A DNA stretch of 64,000 bases from Tolypeutes matacus (Eukaryota > Chordata > Mammalia > Cingulata > Chlamyphoridae). A program made the translations under genes and the position numbers. The notes under the pieces were generated by a model. It did no database searches and had not been told where the DNA came from. It saw nothing but the letters and a program-made list of their open reading frames with translations. Where the stretch lies: the NCBI GenBank assembly GCA_026826555.1, contig JAKSZT010054583.1:236606-300605 (forward strand), read 5' to 3'. This document shows, one piece after another, positions 37,330 through 50,170 of the stretch (positions are counted from its first letter, which is position 1; each line of letters starts with the position of its first letter).

Positions 37330-38693
37330 GTGATGTCATCAATATGGTGACATAAGACAACCCCTGAAGAAACCTCTCCTGAGATTAAATGAATAACCAA
37401 CAAATCCCACTTGCTTATAAATCTGGAGGATGGCAGAGACTGGAGCAGGGCTCCACAAATGCTGAATCAAAGAGAAAGGAAAATATCTGATAGGAAATTT
37501 CCATACCAGAACCATGACCACTCCCTCTCCCTTACTTGATCTGCACCGATTGGAATTTGCTCAGAGACAGCAGCCTAGATCCCACCCACTTCCCACTGCA
37601 GACAGCTGCAAGAGAACCCCACACATATCCAAGTGCAGGTACCCAAGTCCACAGAGACCCAGGGCAGAACACAAGATACTAAGTAATGCTGCATACAAAA
37701 GAGCCTCCAGGATGAAACCAAAAAAAGAGAGAGAGAGAAACTGCATCTGGAAAGTCCTGTACTCTATCAATCAAATTTCTATTGACTAGAGCAGCTAAAT
37801 GCAAAATGGACTTTTCTAGAATGATGCAACCATATGGCAATCTGGGATGGAATACCCCAACAGGGAAGAAACTGGATGCAAAAAAGCCTCACAGAGAAAA
37901 AAAAGGAGGGGGGGGGGCTTTTAAACTGACCAGAATTTGAAACAACTAATCAAAGAAGTTCAAACAAATCTCCTAAATCAATTCAAGGAGATGAAGGCAA
38001 AAATGCATAAAGATATAAAGGATATTAAGAAAATACTGTATGAACATAAAAAAGAATTTGAAAGTATGAAAAATATAACAGAAATTATGGGGATGAAAGG
38101 CACAATATTAGAAATTACGAACACTCTAAAGGCATACAGCAGGCATATTTGAACAGAAAGAATCAGTGAACTAGAGAACAGGACAATCAGAATCACACAG
38201 TTAGAAGAACAGATAGAGAAATGAATGGAAAAAATTGAGTAGTGTCTCAGGATTTGAATGACAGCATGAAACAAATAAACATATGTGTCATGGTTGTCCC
38301 AGAAAGAGAAGAGAAGTGATAAGGGGCAGAAAGAATATTTGAGCAACGAATGGCCTAAAATTTCCCAACTCTTCCAAAAACACATAAATATACATGTCCA
38401 AGAAGCACAACATTTGCCAAAAAGAATAAATCCTAATAGACTTACTCTGAGACACATACTAATCAGAATTTCAATGCCAAACATATAGACAGAATTCTGA
38501 AAGCAGCACGAGAAAAGTGAATCACCACATACAAGGGATCCTCATTAAGACTAAATGCTGATTTCTCATCAGAAACCAAGGAGGCAAGAAGGCAGTGTTA
38601 TTATACATGTACGGAACTGAAAGAGAAAAACTGCCAGCCCAAAATTCTTTATCTGGCAAATCTGTCCTTCAAAAATGAAGTAGAATCTAAAAT

Positions 38694-38727
<34 letters not shown>

Positions 38728-40119
38728 CAGAAACTGGGTGAGTTCGTCATAAAAGAACTGCTCTAGAAGAATTACTAAAGGGAGTTCTGCAGGTTGAAAG
38801 GAAAACACAGAAAAGAGTGACTTGGAGTAGTGTGAAGAAGTGAAGATCACCAATAAGGATAACTAAAAGGGCAAATGCAAAATCCAATAGTACTGCATCA
38901 TCAATATACAACTCTACTCTTTAATTCCTATAAGAGGCAGAAAACAATTGAACAAGAAAAAGGTATATTTCCTGATAATGGACATGCAAAATATAAATTG
39001 GTAAAGTGGGACAGAAACAACATAAAGGGGGAAACAGAAGTATATGCAAGCAGAGAATGTATATGCTATTGAAGCTAGGTTGGTATCTTTTTAGATTAGT
39101 AGATTGTAGATGTTGTTTGTGTGATATAAACCCCAGGGTAATCACTAAGAAAGTATTTAAAAATATATACAGAAACAGAAATGAGTAAAGAATTTGTCAG
39201 ATAGATCACAAAAGACCAATTATACATATAAAGACATTGCAATAAAGGAGGAAAATAGAGACAACAAAAAAACATATAAAAACCATAGGACAAAATGGCT
39301 GAGTGTCTTTACAGGAATAACACTGAATGTTAGTGTATTAAACTCCCCAATCAAAAAACACCGACTGGCAGAATAGAGAAAAAGCATAATCCAACTATAT
39401 CTTGTTTACAAGAGATTCACCTTAGACCCAAGACACAAATAGGTTAAAAGTGAAAGGTTGGAAAAAGATATTTCATGCAAATAAAAACCGAAAAAAGAGC
39501 TGGAGTAGCTATACTAATATTGGACCCAAAAAAGCTGTTGAAAGAGACAGAGGACACTATATATTAATCAAAGGGGCAATCCACCAAGAAGAAATCATAA
39601 TCATAAATATTTATGCACCAAACCACATTGCCCCAAAATACATGAGACACTGGCAAAACTGAAGGGAGAAATAGACATATCTACAATAACAGAGACTTCA
39701 ATACAACACTTATCAATAGTTAGAGCAAGGTAGAATATCAATAAGAAAACAGAGATCTTGACTAATATGATAAATGAATTAGATCAAACAGGTATATACA
39801 GAACATTGCACCCCAAAACAGCAGGTTATACTTTCTTCTCAAATGCACATGGATCATTCTCTAGGAGAGACCTCATGTTAGGTCACAAAACAAGTTTCAA
39901 TGAAGTTTAAAAGACTGAAATTACACAAAGTGTCTTCTCTGACTATAATGGAATGAACTTGGAAATCAATAACAGGCAGATAAATGGAATATATGCAAAT
40001 ATATGGAAGGTAAATACCACCCTAAGAAATAATCAGTGGGTCAAAGAAGAAACTGCAAGGGAAATCAGTAAATACTGTGAGACAAATGAAAATAAAAACA
40101 TATTAAAACTTATAGGATG
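37330..40119 (+). mobile_element. outer L1, 5' part (5' UTR, ORF1, start of ORF2), decayed
   Basis: The element begins with an L1-like 5' end ('caatatggtgacataagac'). ORF1 remnants follow: a coiled-coil stretch at about 37937-38150 and a C-terminal nucleic-acid-binding part at about 38285-38490. After a (CA)n at 38697-38724, the ORF2 endonuclease start lies at about 39294, with recognisable NSPIKKHR- and IYAPN-like motifs near 39345 and 39610. Many stops and frameshifts show it is dead. It breaks at 40119 and resumes at 44708. Confidence 0.9.
38697..38724 (+). repeat. (CA)14 microsatellite inside the outer L1
   Basis: An uninterrupted CA dinucleotide run grew within the L1 ORF1-ORF2 region. 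It is probably length-variable between individuals. Confidence 0.95.
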
Positions 40120-43100
40120 GGACAACCAGTAAGATAGTGGCAGAGTAAGGAGTTTCTAGAGTAACCTCGTGCTATAGGGCAATTAGTAATCACCCAGAGC
40201 TACCTAAAGCACCTGTTTGGGGGTTCCAGGAGACCAGAAGAGAATCCTGCAACATCCTTGAAAGAATGGAAGGAGGAAACTGCCCATCTGCAGTGAAGAT
40301 TCATGAGTAGAGCACTCCTTGCTGCAGAAACCAGTGCCTATCCTCCACTGGTGGCACAAATCACCTCGGGAGCTATTCCGTGGCTGGAATTGGAAGCTTC
40401 AATTCCCCAAAATGGGGGAGGAAGAGATGGTTGGACACCAACTTCAGCTACTGATTAGTTAACTCAGCTGACTAAAGTATAACGCTAAGAACAGGTAACG
40501 CTTGAACCTGTCCAAGTCAGAAAGAGTCCAGCAGCTGCCATTTTAACTCCACCCCTGGCACTAGGGTAAGTAGGGTGCACTGAAAATCACAGTGCTGGTA
40601 GGGACATGCTTCTTTCCATCTGATCCGATTGCAGCTCTAGCCTAAGCCCCAGCACCACCTCCGGCAGGGAGGAACCTGGGGGGACCTGCACCAGCCTCTC
40701 ATGGAAAATACAGGCCACGCTACTCTGGTGGCACAAGCCGCCTCAGGAGCTATTCTATGGCTGGAGTTGGAAGCTCTGTTTCCCAAAAACAGACGGGAGA
40801 GACAATTAGCCACCAACTTCAGCTACTGATTAGTAAACATGGCTGTCTAAAGTATAACCCTAAGAACAGCTAAAATTTGAATCCATCCAAGTCAGAAAGA
40901 GGCCGGTAGCCGCCATTTTGACTCCACCCCCGGCATGAGGGGAAGCCAGGCTGACTGAAAATCACAGTGACAGTAGGGACTGGCTTCTTTCACCCAGATT
41001 GAACTAGCCTAGCCTAGGCTTCTTTCACCCAGATTGAAGCCCTAGCCTAGGCTTCAGCCCCATCTCTAGCAGGGAGGAGGCTGGCAGGCCCTGCACCAGC
41101 CTCTCTGAGTAACTCTGCTGGCACAGACTGAATAGTTAGAAGTCTACTAGGGTAATTGCGGTCATTTTGGACCCACAGGGCATAGGCTGATGCCCACAAC
41201 TGCAGCTCCATCCCCACCCCAGGCAGGGGAGGAAGGGGTGTGAAGCTACATCAGTCTCTCTGGGCAACTAGACTCTAGGCCTGCATGACTTGGATAATTA
41301 CATATGGCTGTGGTTCTTTCCCTACCCCTGGCAAAGGAGAAAGTTGGGAGAGGCTTCATCTGTCCCATGGGCAATGTTGGCAGCTTGAGCCTCCATAGCT
41401 TACAGCACCAACTACATCCTTGGCTCCTACTACACAACCAGCAAGGGAGAAAGGGCAAGAAAGCTCTAAACTAAAGAGAGAAACTGCACACACAGAATAA
41501 AAATATCTACTAAGCCAGATGCCAAGATGCCAACAAAAAATTACAATCCATACCAAGAAACAGGAAGATATGGCCCAGTTAAAGGAACAAGATTAGCCTC
41601 TAGATGACATAAAGGTGCTGAGACAACTAATCATAGATGTTCAAACAAACTTCCTTAATAAATTCAATGAGATGGCTAAAGAGATTAAGGATATTAAGAA
41701 GACATTGGATGAGCACAAAGAAGAATTTGAAATCATACATAGAAAAACAGCAGATATGGGAATGAAAGGTACAATAAATGAAATAAAAAATACACTGGAA
41801 TCCTATAACAGCAGATTTGAGGAAGCAGAAGAAAGGATTGGTAAGCTTGAAGAAATGGCCTCCAAAAGCAAATGTACAAAGAACAGATGAAGAAAAGAAT
41901 GGAAAGAATTGAACAAGTTCTCAGGGAACTAAACGACAGCAAGAGATATGCAAACATACATGTCATGGGTGTCCCAGAAGGAGAAGAGAGGGAAAAGGAA
42001 TATTTGAAGATATAATGGTAGAAAATTTCCCAACCCTCTTGAAGGACATGGGTATCCATGTCCAAGAAGTACAACATGCTCCCATCCAAATAAATCCAAA
42101 TAGACCAACTCTAAGACACAAACTAATCAGAATGACAAATCCCAAAGACAAAGAGAGAATTCTGTGAGCAGCAAGAGAAAAGCAATGCATAACATATAAG
42201 GATACCTAATAAGATTAAGTGCCGATTTTTCATCAGAAACCATGGAGGCAAGGAGATAATGGTATGATATATTTAAGATAAGGCAAAAGAAGAACTGCCA
42301 GCCAAGAATCTTATATCTCGCAAGATTGTCTTTCAAAAATGAGGGTGAGTTTAGAATATTCACAGATAAACAGAAACTAAGAGAGGTTGTTACCAAGAGA
42401 CCGGCTTTGCAGGAAATACTAAAGGGTGTGCTACAATCTGAAGAGAAAAGAGAGAGAGACCTGAAAGAGAGTCTAGAAATGAAGATTATATCAGCAAAAG
42501 TAACTAAACGTCTCAAAAGAGTGGTGAAAATAAAATATGACAGATAAAACCCAAAGGTCAGAATGGGTGAAATCAGAACTGCCTTTATACTAATAACATT
42601 GAATATTAATGGATTAAACTCCCTGATCAAAAGACACAGACTGGTAGAATGGATAAGAAAATATGAGTCACCTTTAGGCTATTTGCAAGAGACTCACCTT
42701 AGACCCAAGAATACCAATAGATTGAAAGTGAAAGGCTGGAAAAAGATATTCCATGCATTCAGTAACAAAAGGTAAAAAAGCTGGAATACCTACACTTATA
42801 TTAGATGAAATAGACTTTAAAAGACACTAGTAATGTGCAATCTGAGGAGGAAGTCAGGGAAAAAATTCCATTTACAATAATGACTAAAAGAATCATATAT
42901 TTAGGAATAAACTTAACTAACGATGTAAAGCACTTGTATTCAGAAAACTACTACTCATTCTTAAAAGAAATCAAAAAAGCCCTAAATAATTGGAAGAACA
43001 TTCCATTCTCACAGATTGGAAGACTAAATATCATTAAGATGTCAATTCTACCCAAATTGATATAAATATTCAATAAAATCCTGATAAAAATTTGACCAGC

Positions 43101-44692
43101 ATTTTTTAAATAAATGGAAAATATGATTATCAAATTTATTTGTAAGGGTAAGGGGTCCCAAATAGCCAGAAACATCTTAAAAAGGAAAAATGAAGTTGGA
43201 GGACTCTTGCTTCCAGACTTTTAATTATATTACCTAGCTACCGTGGTAAAAACAGCATGGTACTGGCATAAAGACAGGCACATAGACCAATGGAACTGAA
43301 TTGATGGTTCAGAAACAGACCCTCACATCTATGGTCAAGTGATATTTGACAAGCCTGTCAAATCCACCCAGCTCAGGCAGAACAGTCCATTCAACAAATG
43401 GTGCTAAGAGAACTTGATATCCATAGCCAAAAGAAGGAAAGAGGACCCTTATCTCACACCTTATACAAAAATTAACTCCAAATGGATCAAAAACCTAAAT
43501 ATAAAAGCAAGAACCATAAAGCTTCTAGAAGAAAATGTAGGAAAATATCTTCAAGACCTGGTGGTAGGTGGTGGATTCTTAAAGAAGATATGAGGAGGAC
43601 TGAGATGGACTACTGATGTTTAACATTTGTAGAAGTTTTAATTAAATTTATTGTAAAAGTGTGGAAATGTATAGAGTTGATGGTAATATGTTATAGTGAG
43701 TAACAGCTAGTTTCTTGGGAATGTGGCTGAAAAGGATAGTCTAAAGATGTAAATGCCAATTGAAAGAAAGCTAGAGAATAATCTAGGGACTGAATAACAC
43801 AGTAAACCCAGAGGTGAATGAGAATTGTGGTTGATGATACAGATGCAAGAGTGTCTTTTGTGAGTTAGAGCAGATGTACATCACTACTGCAAGGTGATGG
43901 GAATGTGGAGAAGCATGGGAAAAAATACAACAGGAGTGACCTATGGACTGTGGTTAACAGTAGTAATGTAATATTCATGCATCTAAGCCAAAGATCTACT
44001 GTGCTGATAGTGGGGGAGTATGGAAAAAGTGTGGCAAATGTACACTATGGACCTGGTAATAGTCTAATATTTTCTCATAATCTGTAACAAATGTTCCACC
44101 ACAGTGTGGTGTGTTGATAGAGGGGTCTTGTATGGGAATTCTGTACATGTGCATGATTGTTTTGTAAGTTTACAACTTCTGTCATAAAAATATATTGTAA
44201 AAATATTAATAGGGTGGATTGGGGTGAAAATACACCAAATGTAAGATAAGGACTATACTTAGTAGTAAGATTTTGATGATATTCTTTCATCATTTGTAAC
44301 AAATGTCTCACAATAATGCAAGGTGTTGGTAGTAGGTTGATGTATGGGAACCCTGTATGTTATGCATGTTCGCTTTGAAAGTTCACAGCTTTTACTATAC
44401 ACTTATTGTTTATGTGTGCTCAGATATAAATGATGTAATAATAATAATAATAATAGAGTGAGTTGGGGGAAAATACATCAAATGTAATATACGTTGGTTG
44501 GTAGTAATATTTTAAGGAAGCTCTTTAATCATTAGTTAAAAATGTTTCACAACAATGCAAGGTATTGTTGGTAGGGTGAGGTATGATGTCCCTATATGAT
44601 GTTAAGTATGTTTTATAAATTCACAACTATTACTATACACTTATTGTTTATATATGTTTATGTATGTGATATACTTATATATAAATTTAAAA
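40120..44692 (+). mobile_element. nested L1 inserted in the outer L1, internally deleted
   Basis: The element starts with a long 5' UTR (40120 to about 41610) that contains internal direct repeats. The ORF1 coiled coil is at about 41615-41890 and its C-terminal part at about 41940-42180. ORF2 starts at about 42563, with the endonuclease N-terminal motif LNINGLNS. Near 42833 the sequence jumps to a downstream ORF2 part (IPFTIMTKRIIYLGINL), so the rest of the endonuclease and the reverse transcriptase core are missing. The ORF2 C-terminal region runs to about 43590, then a 3' UTR. The flanks are AAAACTTATAGGATG (40105-40119) and AAAACTTATATGATG (44693-44707). It cannot be autonomous. Confidence 0.92.
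43870..44692 (+). repeat. three degenerate tandem units in the nested L1 3' UTR
   Basis: A unit of about 240 bp recurs three times. Each copy has a 'gtaacaaatgt..cacaa..gcaaggt' block, a 'tgtatgggaa..ctgta' block and a 'ttcacaact..tactatacacttatt'-like block, at about 44085-44190, 44290-44410 and 44540-44660. An (AAT)n run lies between units at 44442-44455. Confidence 0.7.
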
Positions 44693-44707
44693 AAAACTTA
44701 TATGATG

Positions 44708-47096
44708 CAGTGAAGGCGGTACTAAGGGGAAGTTTATAGTCCTAAATGCTTACATTAGAAAAGAAGATAGCTAAATTGCACATATGGAGGATATAGAAAA
44801 AGAAGAGCAAATTCATTCCAAAACAAGCAAAAAGAAAGAAATAACAAAGATTAGAGCAGAAATAATGAAACTGAGAATAAAAAAAGAGAGAATCAACAAA
44901 ACCACAATTTAGTTCATTGAAAAGATCAATAAAATTGACAAACCCTTAGCTAGACTGACAAAGAAAAAAAGAAAGAAGATGCAACTAAAAAAAATCAGAA
45001 ATGAGATGGGGAACATTACTACTGACCCCACATAAATAAAAAGGATCATAAGAGGATACTAAGAACAACTGTATGCCACCTAATTAGAAGTCTTGATGAA
45101 TGGACAAATTCCTAGAAACACACAAACAACTTACACTGACTCTAGAAGAAATAGAAGACCTCAATAGACCAATTACAGGTAAAGAGATTGTCAGTCCTCC
45201 AAAACTTCCCAAGAAATAAAAGCCCAGGGCCAGATGGCATTACAGGTACATTCTACCAGTCATTCCAAGAAGACTTAATATCAGTCCTGCTCAAAAACTT
45301 CCAAGTAATGGAAAAAGAGGTAGCATTACCTAACTCATTCTATGAGACCAACATCATCTAAATCCAAAGCCAGATAAAGTACTATAAGAAAAGGAATTTG
45401 CTGTCCAATTTCTCTTATGAATATAGATGCAAAAATCCTCAACAAAATACTTGTAAATTGAATCCAACAGCACATTAAAAGAATTATACACTATGGCAAG
45501 TGGGTTTTATTCCAGGTATGCAAGGGTGGTTCAACATAAGAAAACCAATTAATGTTATACACCACATTAATAAAAATGAAGGGAAAAAAAACACACATGA
45601 CTCTCTTTATTGATGCCAAAGACATTTGACAAAATCAAGCAACCTTCTCTTTTTTAGTAGGTACCAGGGATTGAACCCAGGAACTTGTATATGGGAAACA
45701 GGCGCTCAACCACTTGAGCTACATCTGTTCTCCAAGGAATTTTTCTTGATTTAAAAAAAAAAAAAAAACTTAGAAAAATTGAAATAGAAGGAAACATCCT
45801 CAACATGATAGCGGGCATATATGAAAAAATCCATAGCTAATAGCATACTCAATGGTGAAAGACTGTATGTAAGCTTTCCCTCTAAGTTCTGGAACAAGAC
45901 ATGGATGCCCACTGCCAACACTGTTATTCAAAATTATACTGGTAGTTCTAGCCAGAGCACTTAGGTCAAAAAAGAAATTAAAGGCATCCAAATTGGAAAG
46001 GAAAAAGTAACACTTTCACTATTTGCAGAGGACACGATCTTATATATAGAAAGTCCCAAACATCTACACAAAACTACTGGAGCTAATAAACAAATCCAGC
46101 AAAGTGGAGGGGTGCAAGATCAACACACAAAAATCCGTAGTGTTTCTATACACTGGTAATGAGCATTCAGAGGAGGAAATCGAGAAAAAAAATCCATTTA
46201 CAATAGCAAGTAAAAGAATCAATATCTCAGAATAAATTTTACCAAGGATATAAAGGACTTGTACACAGAAAACTACAAAACATTGCTAAAAGGAATCAAA
46301 GACCTAAATAAAAGAAGGACATTCTGTCATTATGGATTGGAAAACTAAATAAAATTAAGATGTCATTTCTACCCAAAATGATTTACAGATTCAATGCAAT
46401 CCCAAACAAAATTGCAAAAGTTTGGAAATGGATGATGGTGACGGTAGCACATTATTGTGAGTGTAATTAATTATATAGGTGAATGTGGTTAAAAGGGGAA
46501 ACTTTAGGTCATATATGTTATTAGAATAAAAATTAAAAGATAAAGTATAGGACTGTATAATGACAGTGAACCCTAAAAGGAGATGTTTGGAATGTCATTT
46601 CACTCTTGTGCAGTCACCTTTATGGTCTAAAGTACTGTTTTGCCTTTTTGCAGACCATGGATTTTATATTCTCACTTCATGCCTATTGTCTTTTTCTGTC
46701 AATTATGGATATTTTGAGGTTTAAAAAAATTACATTGATTAAAAATAAAACATATAACGTTGGCATTTAAAAAAAAAAAAAGACAATGGAATATAATTTA
46801 TAGTATAAATATAGAGTCTTTTTTCATAAATTATGGAAATATATATGGAAAAAATGTACCTAATGTAAACTATATACAATAGTTAATAGTACTATTTTAA
46901 TAATTTTTCATCAGTTGTAACAAAGGTAATTACTATTTTTTAAAAATTAGCACAATTACAAAAAGGTGCTATCATCAACTGGAAATATGTTCTACACCAG
47001 TACAAGATATTGGTGATGGAGTGCTTTATGGGAGTCATGTATTTTATGCATGATGGATGTGTAAACACATAACTTCTCCAATAAAAAAAAAAAAGA
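44708..47096 (+). mobile_element. outer L1, 3' part (ORF2 reverse transcriptase region and 3' UTR), decayed
   Basis: The sequence resumes exactly where 40119 stopped: ORF2 DAVKAVLRG at about 44705. The reverse transcriptase region follows, with SPGPDG at about 45219, FIPGMQGWF near 45508 and an FAED version of the FADD catalytic motif at 46022-46033. A SINE interrupts it at 45647-45732. From about 46430 it is 3' UTR, with an internal A-tract near 46768-46781 and a final A-tail ending at about 47092. AAGAATCACCATATGGA at 37313-37329 resembles AAGAAAATTACCATACGA at 47093-47110, an imperfect duplication for the whole element. Confidence 0.88.
45647..45732 (-). repeat. DAS-type SINE inside the outer L1
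   Basis: On the - strand: GGAGAACAGATGTAGCTCAA head, B-box GGTTCAATCCC and a short A-tail. It interrupts the reverse transcriptase region near the AKDI-like segment. The target duplication is not clear. Confidence 0.8.
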
Positions 47097-47299
47097 AAAT
47101 TACCATACGATAAACTTCCTAATATTTAAGAATAACAGTAGCATGCTTTTTCCTGTTTCTGTGGTTTTCACTTTTTAATGTGATCATAACAGGTTATGTA
47201 AACCAATTTCTAAATCTATAATTTACAATAGGAGTACAAAAAGGAAAAAGAGATAAAGTCACAGTATGGCTAGTCATCCAGATTTTATTTATAAAACCA

Positions 47300-47500
47300 A
47301 GTAGGTCAGAATGAACATGGGCTTTAGAGTTATCAGGCCAGGATTCAAAATCTCAATTCTACTTAACAAGAGGAAATACTAAGCAAGTTGTTTAAACTCA
47401 CGGAATTTCACTTTGCCCCTCAGTGAAATGGAAATAATGATATTAATAATCCATAAACCAATATTGAGAGATAAAGAGATACAATTGCTTAGCTCACTGC
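47300..47500 (+). repeat. MIR element
   Basis: Sense MIR order: 'gaacatgggctttagagtta', 'aagttgtttaaactc', 'cctcagtgaaatggaaata'. It ends about 170 bases before the next exon. Confidence 0.7.
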
Positions 47501-47670
47501 TTATATTCAAGTAAAAATATGATAGCTAATAGAAAGTTTGCTGTTTGTCTTGGCTTACTTCATACTTTACAATAGCCTAGAATAGATTATTGTAATAGCT
47601 TGGTTCTAGAAAACAAAACCTTTGCATTTGGAGAAAAGCTTAATATTTAAAAGACAATATTTTCTTCTAG

Positions 47671-47877
47671 ATGATCTTAGCTACCGCTGGCTTCTAAATG
47701 AATTTCCTGTATTTATCACAATGGATAAACGAAGATTTGTGTCTCAGACAAATGGCAATCTCTACATTGCGAATGTGGAGGAATCTGACAAGGGCAATTA
47801 TTCATGCTTTGTGTCTAGTCCTTCTATTACGAAGAGTGTGTTCAGCAAATTTATCCCACTCATTCCACTACCTGAAC
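47671..47877 (+). CDS. CNTN1: contactin-1 exon, rest of Ig2 (residues 166-234)
   Basis: The acceptor is TATTTTCTTCTAG and the donor GAAC|GTAAGT; 207 nt, phase 1 on both sides. It encodes [16 protein letters not shown] with the Ig2 core Trp, then [19 protein letters not shown] with F-strand cysteine C211, which pairs with C158. The sequon N208-Y-S sits just before it. The end, [12 protein letters not shown], is the proline-rich Ig2-Ig3 linker. It is the longest coding exon in this window. Confidence 0.97.
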
Positions 47878-48659
47878 GTAAGTATTTTATTTTGTACACT
47901 CTGCTTATGCCAATTTGTCTACTTATGGTACACTTATAAAAATGAGAAGTAATATCCCATGGGGAGAGACTAGCTTTCTGCTCAGGCAGGGCAAGACATA
48001 GCACCACACTTTCAGTGGAGCCAAAATCATGGTTCTTAGCTTTACAAGTAGAGAAGATTCATACTGCCCTAAGATGGGTGAGTTCAGAGTAGTTGCCTCT
48101 AGTTCAGGAAATGCACAGGGGATTGGTTCATTTACCAACAGCCAGCTTATTGATTATAATGGAATCGCTGGCATTTGCTTTGTATTTCATGGTCATTCCA
48201 ACTTTTAGTTCATGAAGGAGAACAGATGATTAGATCAAGACCAACTAAAGTGATTGCAGAATTAGAAAAATAAAAGGCAGCTTCATTACTTTGATTTTTA
48301 AGGGACTATTTACATGAAGCAAATAAAGAAATAAATTGTCTTTTCTACTTTAAGTAATTAGCGTAGGGTGCTGCTACTGTGGCATCATGCTGAATCACAT
48401 ACTGATTGGCCTCTTCCCAGGCTCCCCTTGAACAAACTACCCCCTATTTTTCAATGCACTACCACCTAACAAAATCAGACCACAGTATATTTGGTTACTT
48501 TATATTAATTGTATCCCTGTCCTGCTGCTACAATCACATGACTGAATTTGGACTTCTCACGAAATACCAGCTTCAGAGTTGACAGACTTAGGTCACTGAG
48601 ATTCCAATTTTTATGATTCTCCTCAATACAGTCAAATATTTGTTGACTTTCTGGCCCTT

Positions 48660-50170
48660 CCCACCTCCTCCACTCTTAAGGGATTCTCTTACCCTCTACT
48701 TCATAGAATGAAAGGAGCCATTATGCAAAAATTGCTTTGATTTTCTTTCCTACTCTCTCCCAGAAATATACGTGCATTTTAGTGCCCATTTTCTTTCTGC
48801 CTGTCTTACTGGAATAAATGTTTCTCCTCCTGCTCAAGTTAATTTCTCCAGTTGCTCTGGTTTGCTTCCCATTTGATTCATTCAGGGGATTCACTAGATC
48901 AGTTCTTTTATTTCCTTCTGAATCTTCAAACTCTCCCTTAACACTTGCCCTCTGCATACTCTTTTGTATTCAATGAAAACAGCTCTTGAATAATCACAAT
49001 GACTTCCCATTTGCCAAATCCAAAATTCAGTCCTTATTCTGTTTGAACTTTGACACTGTTGCTCTTCTGCCTCTCTTGAACTCTTCCTTCTTCTAATTTC
49101 CTTGGTTCCTTCCATTGTCTAGTTATCTCCCATCTTCCTTGGTAGGAAAAATTCTATGTATCCTTGACCAGACCCTTTTCCTTCTTCTACATCTCTCTAA
49201 TCTTTTCCTGGAAATTCTCATCTATTTACACATTTTCAACAGTAGAAGATTCCAAATTCTCATCATCAAAACGTTTTCCTATGTTCAGACCTTAATTCTA
49301 CTCACCTGCCAGACTTGCCGCACAGAAGGCTATCAAGGATGTTAAACTCAAAGTGTTCCAAACACACCTGTTATCTCCCCACAAAACCTCCTCCTCTTCT
49401 GGTATCCCTCATTTCATGTAACAACAATATCGTATTTCTAGTAGCTCCAGGTAAGATTTTTAACCTAACCACTCCCCCTGATCTTCAGGACCCCTTATCC
49501 AGTGTTTCTCAATTAGTCTGTAAGTACCAGGGAGGTTTGGAGAAAACACAAGCCTGGAAAGTGACCCAGGTGTCTGCAAAGTTAATGAGCTTTCCAGGTG
49601 ATTCTAATGAAGTGGGTCTTTTGTCTGTACTGAAAGAAACATTGATTCAAGAGGCAGCCCTGTTGATTCTGCCTCTAAAATACAATTTAGATCTGTTCAT
49701 TCCCTTCTGTTCCCATTGTGACTGTGCCCTACTTCAGGCCCTCACCTGCTTTACCTGGATTAATGAAACAGCCTCCCGTCAATCTCTGATTCTCTTCTAT
49801 CTTTCTTTTCTCCATGCTCCATCCTTTAAAACTGCCAACAAGGTCCTCTACTTAAACCAAAGGTAAGATTCATATTACTCCTCTCACCAAAACCCATTGG
49901 GAGTTATCCACTGAGGAAATTAGTCTCAAAATCAAATCATTAATGCCACATATTCAGGCTTTCCAGATTACGGGTTCAAGCTCATATTCAACTACATATT
50001 CTTCAACAGTGTTTGTATTCCTAGACCTTTTTTCCTTCCCTGCAAAATCCTGGAGCTATGTCACAATATGCTGTTTCCTCAACTTGAACTGGTCCAGTTC
50101 AAGCGCCATCCCTACCTGATATTCTCACAGACCCTATACATTTCCAATAATCCTTCTTGACCATCACTCT
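48660..50170 (+). repeat. ancient L2 LINE remnant, sense
   Basis: Blocks such as 'cttaattctactcacctgcc' and 'caggccctcacctgctttac' followed by 'ggattaatgaaacagcctcc' occur in the order of the L2 3' half. They share pattern with 53990-54460. It is heavily decayed. Confidence 0.55.
49485..49625 (+). repeat. MER5-like hAT fragment
   Basis: 'ccagtgtttctcaattagt' at one side and 'tttccaggtgattctaatga' at the other fit the nonautonomous hAT-Charlie pattern. It is inserted in the L2 remnant. Confidence 0.5.

Larger units (their letters stand above)
30275..47670 (+). other. 17.4 kb intron splitting Ig2, rich in LINE-1
   Basis: This is the largest intron in the window. In order it holds a - strand L2 (31320-32330), a MIR (32880-33080), two DAS-type SINEs (33933-34021, 34634-34880) and a - strand unknown repeat (34893-35580). 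A full-length-type L1 follows (37330 to about 47096), interrupted by a second L1 (40120-44692), and then a MIR (47300-47500). Unique AT-rich DNA fills 30275-31300, 33080-33930 and 35600-37320. No intact protein-coding gene is present. Confidence 0.85.

Noticed and set aside
37978..38484. 168-codon open frame on - strand
   Set aside because: It is the antisense shadow of the A-rich ORF1 region of the outer L1; long antisense frames are common there.
42127..42630. 167-codon open frame on - strand
   Set aside because: It is antisense to ORF1/ORF2 of the nested L1, for the same compositional reason.
37330..47096. active, full-length LINE-1
   Set aside because: Both L1s have many stops and frameshifts. 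The outer one has FAED in place of FADD in the catalytic motif, and the nested one lacks the catalytic core.
49315..49866. 183-codon open frame on + strand
   Set aside because: It is the longest open frame in the window but lies across a MER5-like fragment inside an L2 remnant. It has no recognisable domain and is in an intron; the openness comes from pyrimidine-rich composition.
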